A DNA stretch of 33,374 bases from NCBI GenBank assembly GCA_020721605.1, contig DYML01000016.1, positions 1 to 33,374 of the forward strand, read 5' to 3'. The notes beneath the pieces were generated by a model that saw only the letters and a list, made by a program, of their open reading frames with translations, was not told the DNA's origin and searched no databases. This DNA comes from Anaerolinea thermophila (GTDB lineage: Bacteria; Chloroflexota; Anaerolineae; Anaerolineales; Villigracilaceae). Of this stretch, positions 30,972 through 33,374 are shown in pieces. Position 1 is the stretch's first letter. Each line of letters starts with the position of its first letter. A program made the position numbers and the translations under genes.

Positions 30972-33374
30972 TTAATGAATATGGGTTGCCGTTCCAGCCA
31001 CAACCGTGTAAGTGGTCTGCGGGAAGCCTGTGAAAGTGAATGCGTAACTGGCGGGCAGGAGTTCCATATCCTGCGTGAAGGGCTTGTAGCCGCTGGCATA
31101 ATACTGGGTGCAGGTCGCGCTATCGGAGTGGACTTCGCCAGTCTTGAATACCACCAGCGGATTGGTCGAGACATTCTGCGAGAATTCCTGCCGCGCCCCG
31201 ACGTAGTTCATGCCGAAGGAATAATTTAGCGGCAAAAGTTCAATGCTGACTTTGCCGTCCACCGTTGCGCCGATGTCCTTCCAGCCGCTGGCATAATATT
31301 GCGCGGCTCCCTCGGCGGGAAGTTGATCGAGCAGCCCCGCGCTGTTCTGCAACTGTACCTCAACCAATTTGGTCTTGAATACCACCAGCGGATTGGTCGA
31401 GACATTCTGCGAGAATTCCTGCCGCGCCCCGACGTAGTTCATGCCGAAGGAATAATTTAGCGGCAAAAGTTCAATGCTGACTTTGCCGTCCACCGTTGCG
31501 CCGATGTCCTTCCAGCCGCTGGCATAATATTGCGCGGCTCCCTCGGCGGGAAGTTGATCGAGCAGCCCTGCGCTGTTCTGCAACTGCACTTCGACTTTGG
31601 CGGTTTGATAAACCACAAAGGAATTTGTAGCGATGTTTTGAGTCTTGTCCACTGCGGCGCCTGCGTAGTTCATCTTGAACGTGATCGAACTCTTCAAGCC
31701 AGGCAGGAAGCCAAGCGTAATTCCATTGGAATTCGTGACCTCAGAAATGGGTTTCCATCCGCCGTCATAATATTGAGCGCTGCCGCCTGCAATCCCATTT
31801 TCTTTACTATTGATCAAGCGCAGGTAGGCAACGCTGTTCACGATCTCATCTGCGCCAACCACAAAGTTGGTTTGAATGGCTGGGAATCCCGTCCCTGAAA
31901 AGCGGAAGGGATACGTCCCCGGCAAGAGGTTGGTCGTCGGCTTGGTGAAGGTCTTCCAGCCGCCAGCGTAGTATTCGATATTACCGCTGAATTGCAGTGT
32001 GACCTTGCTGCCGGTGAAAATCACCAGCGGGCTAGCCGACACATCTTGATTCTTTTGCAATCCCGCTCCGTTGTAAGTCACCTTGAACGGATAGGTGGTG
32101 GGCAGCAACTGCATGGTGGTAGTCGTTGTGCCGCCACCAAAGGTCTTCCAGCCGCTGGCATAGTATTGTGAGCCGCCCGCCAATTCCGCGCCTGCCGCAT
32201 CAAGCAATTTCATTGTGACAAGCGTGGTGTTGAAGATGACTTCCCGTTTATCAACCGCTGTGACATCCTGATTCTTCTGGATGCTCGCGCCGCCATAGGT
32301 CACGCGGAACGGGTAAGTGGTCGGGAGTAATTCTGCGACCTCGGTTGTTGTGCCGCCGCCGAAGTCCTTCCAGCCGCTAGCGTAGTATGCCGCGACACCT
32401 TCGAGTTCTGCACCCGTCGAGTCAAGCAGTTTGAAGGTCACTGCCACCGTGTTGAAAGTAACCAACGGGTTATCCGCCACGTTTTGATTCTTCTGAATGC
32501 TCGCGCCGAGATACGTCACCTTGAAGGGGTAGGTCGTCGGCAGCAGTTCCAGCGTGGCGGGAGTTGTGCCAAAGTCCTTCCATCCGCTGGCATAGAACTG
32601 TCCCGCGCCCGCCAATTCCGCCGCAGTGGAACTGAGCAGTTTCATCGCGACAGATGTGGTGTTGAACACAACCAACGGGTTCGCAGCCACATCCTGATTC
32701 TTTTGGATGCTCGCACCGAGATAGGTAACGCGGAAGGGGTAGGTCGTCGGCAGCAGTTCCAGCGTTGCGGGAGTCGCGCCAAAGTCCTTCCAGCCGCCGG
32801 CGTAGAAATCAGCCTCGGCGGTCAGGTCGGTATCGCCTGCTTCGTTGAGCAATCTCACCGTCACCGCTTTGGTATTGAAGATGACCAGCGGATTATCCGC
32901 CACGTTTTGATTCTTCTGAATGCTCGCGCCGAGATACGTCACCTTGAACGGGTAAGTCGTCGGCAGCAGTTCCAGCGTGGCGGGAGTTGTGCCAAGGTCC
33001 TTCCAGCCGCTAGCGTAGAAATCAGCCTCGGCGGTCAGGTCGGCATCGCCCGCCGCATTGAGCAGTTTGACAGTCACCAGTTTGGTCTGGAATTTCACGT
33101 TCGGATCATCGGCAACATTTTGATTCTTCTGAATGCTCGCGCCGAGATACGTCACCTTGAACGGGTAGGTCGTCGGCAGCAGTTCCAGCGTTGCGGGAGT
33201 CGCGCCAAAATCCTTCCAACCGCTAGCGTAGAAATCAGCCTCGGCAGTCAGGTCGGCATCGCCCGCCGCATTGAGCAGTTTCACCGTCACCGCTTTGGTA
33301 TTGAAGATGACCAGCGGATTATCCGCCACGTTTTGATTCTTCTGAATGCTCGCGCCGAGATACGTCACCTTGAA
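30972..33374 (-). CDS. Tandem-repeat surface protein, N-terminus beyond the window
   Basis: A partial gene, open to the right edge with 800 codons visible and no start seen. It consists of 11 units of about 60-77 residues, most built as [VM]TYxGASIQKNQ, then NPLVxFNT, VTVKLL, an acidic loop, FYASGWKDFG, ELLPTTYPF. The alternating hydrophobic pattern suggests beta-sandwich (Ig-like) modules. The YYASGWK and LLPxxYPF motifs recur in nearly every unit. Units near the right edge are almost identical (213-bp period); those toward the C-terminus diverge. Units 9-10 repeat at 231 bp. A short C-terminal cap ends in GTATHIH. There is no LPXTG or membrane anchor at this end. An adhesin or sheath/S-layer-like role is inferred only from the architecture. 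Confidence 0.8.
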   Translation of the reverse strand, partial: FKVTYLGASIQKNQNVADNPLVIFNTKAVTVKLLNAAGDADLTAEADFYASGWKDFGATPATLELLPTTYPFKVTYLGASIQKNQNVADDPNVKFQTKLVTVKLLNAAGDADLTAEADFYASGWKDLGTTPATLELLPTTYPFKVTYLGASIQKNQNVADNPLVIFNTKAVTVRLLNEAGDTDLTAEADFYAGGWKDFGATPATLELLPTTYPFRVTYLGASIQKNQDVAANPLVVFNTTSVAMKLLSSTAAELAGAGQFYASGWKDFGTTPATLELLPTTYPFKVTYLGASIQKNQNVADNPLVTFNTVAVTFKLLDSTGAELEGVAAYYASGWKDFGGGTTTEVAELLPTTYPFRVTYGGASIQKNQDVTAVDKREVIFNTTLVTMKLLDAAGAELAGGSQYYASGWKTFGGGTTTTTMQLLPTTYPFKVTYNGAGLQKNQDVSASPLVIFTGSKVTLQFSGNIEYYAGGWKTFTKPTTNLLPGTYPFRFSGTGFPAIQTNFVVGADEIVNSVAYLRLINSKENGIAGGSAQYYDGGWKPISEVTNSNGITLGFLPGLKSSITFKMNYAGAAVDKTQNIATNSFVVYQTAKVEVQLQNSAGLLDQLPAEGAAQYYASGWKDIGATVDGKVSIELLPLNYSFGMNYVGARQEFSQNVSTNPLVVFKTKLVEVQLQNSAGLLDQLPAEGAAQYYASGWKDIGATVDGKVSIELLPLNYSFGMNYVGARQEFSQNVSTNPLVVFKTGEVHSDSATCTQYYASGYKPFTQDMELLPASYAFTFTGFPQTTYTVVAGTATHIH
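31141..31568 (-). repeat. 231-bp direct duplication within the repeat gene
   Basis: Positions 31141-31337 and 31372-31568 are identical over 197 bases at an offset of 231 bp (77 codons), and the flanks differ by scattered substitutions. Synonymous sites are also unchanged, so the copy arose or was homogenised recently. Confidence 0.9.

Noticed and set aside
30972-33374. Regular 213-bp periodicity that could suggest a repeat array or CRISPR-like structure
   Set aside because: The frame is open throughout and the period equals 71 codons with protein-level motifs. It is a coding tandem repeat, not short repeats with unique spacers.

Overview
The window looks like chromosomal DNA of a member of the Chloroflexota, probably class Anaerolineae. 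That is inferred from several gene types seen together: an Agl23-like glycosyltransferase fused to NHL repeats, an NBR1-type Ig-like surface protein, a Ser/Thr kinase with a Thr/Ala-rich external stalk, and a secreted LysM protein. No rRNA or other strict phylogenetic marker is present. No phage, insertion sequence or CRISPR array was found.

Left part (1-14.2 kb) is mostly housekeeping. On the minus strand are the Agl23-NHL membrane protein and rlmN. They are followed by an NBR1-Ig protein (+), an APC amino-acid permease (-), a small SET-domain protein (+), a conserved-looking hypothetical (-), tRNA-Leu(UAG), trigger factor and clpP (+), a HAD-IIA phosphatase (+), a Xer-type tyrosine recombinase (+) and a class IV aminotransferase (-). 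Strong hairpins separate the convergent pairs. The recombinase gene has a near-consensus promoter directly abutting a perfect 13-6-13 palindrome with the architecture of a dif site, which suggests a single-recombinase Xer/dif locus.

Middle part (14.2-28.7 kb) is signalling. An 808-residue protein with an HxxxDG motif, possibly a carnitine-acyltransferase relative, overlaps a transmembrane Ser/Thr kinase by ATGA. Then comes a CheB-CheR-PAS fusion, again ATGA-coupled to a PAS-GGDEF diguanylate cyclase gene that carries one in-frame TAA. Facing it on the minus strand is a hybrid histidine kinase with one GAF and eight PAS domains. The C-terminal half of an HD-GYP phosphodiesterase gene lies just downstream of the kinase.

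Right part (28.7-33.4 kb) is cell surface. A c-di-GMP-I (GEMM) riboswitch with its own promoter precedes a secreted cysteine-peptidase-like LysM protein. A large tandem-repeat protein (11 units visible, N-terminus beyond the right edge) faces it. The c-di-GMP parts form a theme: a cyclase gene with a nonsense codon, a decapitated phosphodiesterase and an apparently intact c-di-GMP sensor RNA lie within 8 kb. Several genes have -10 boxes only 6-10 nt before their ATG, suggesting leaderless transcripts.
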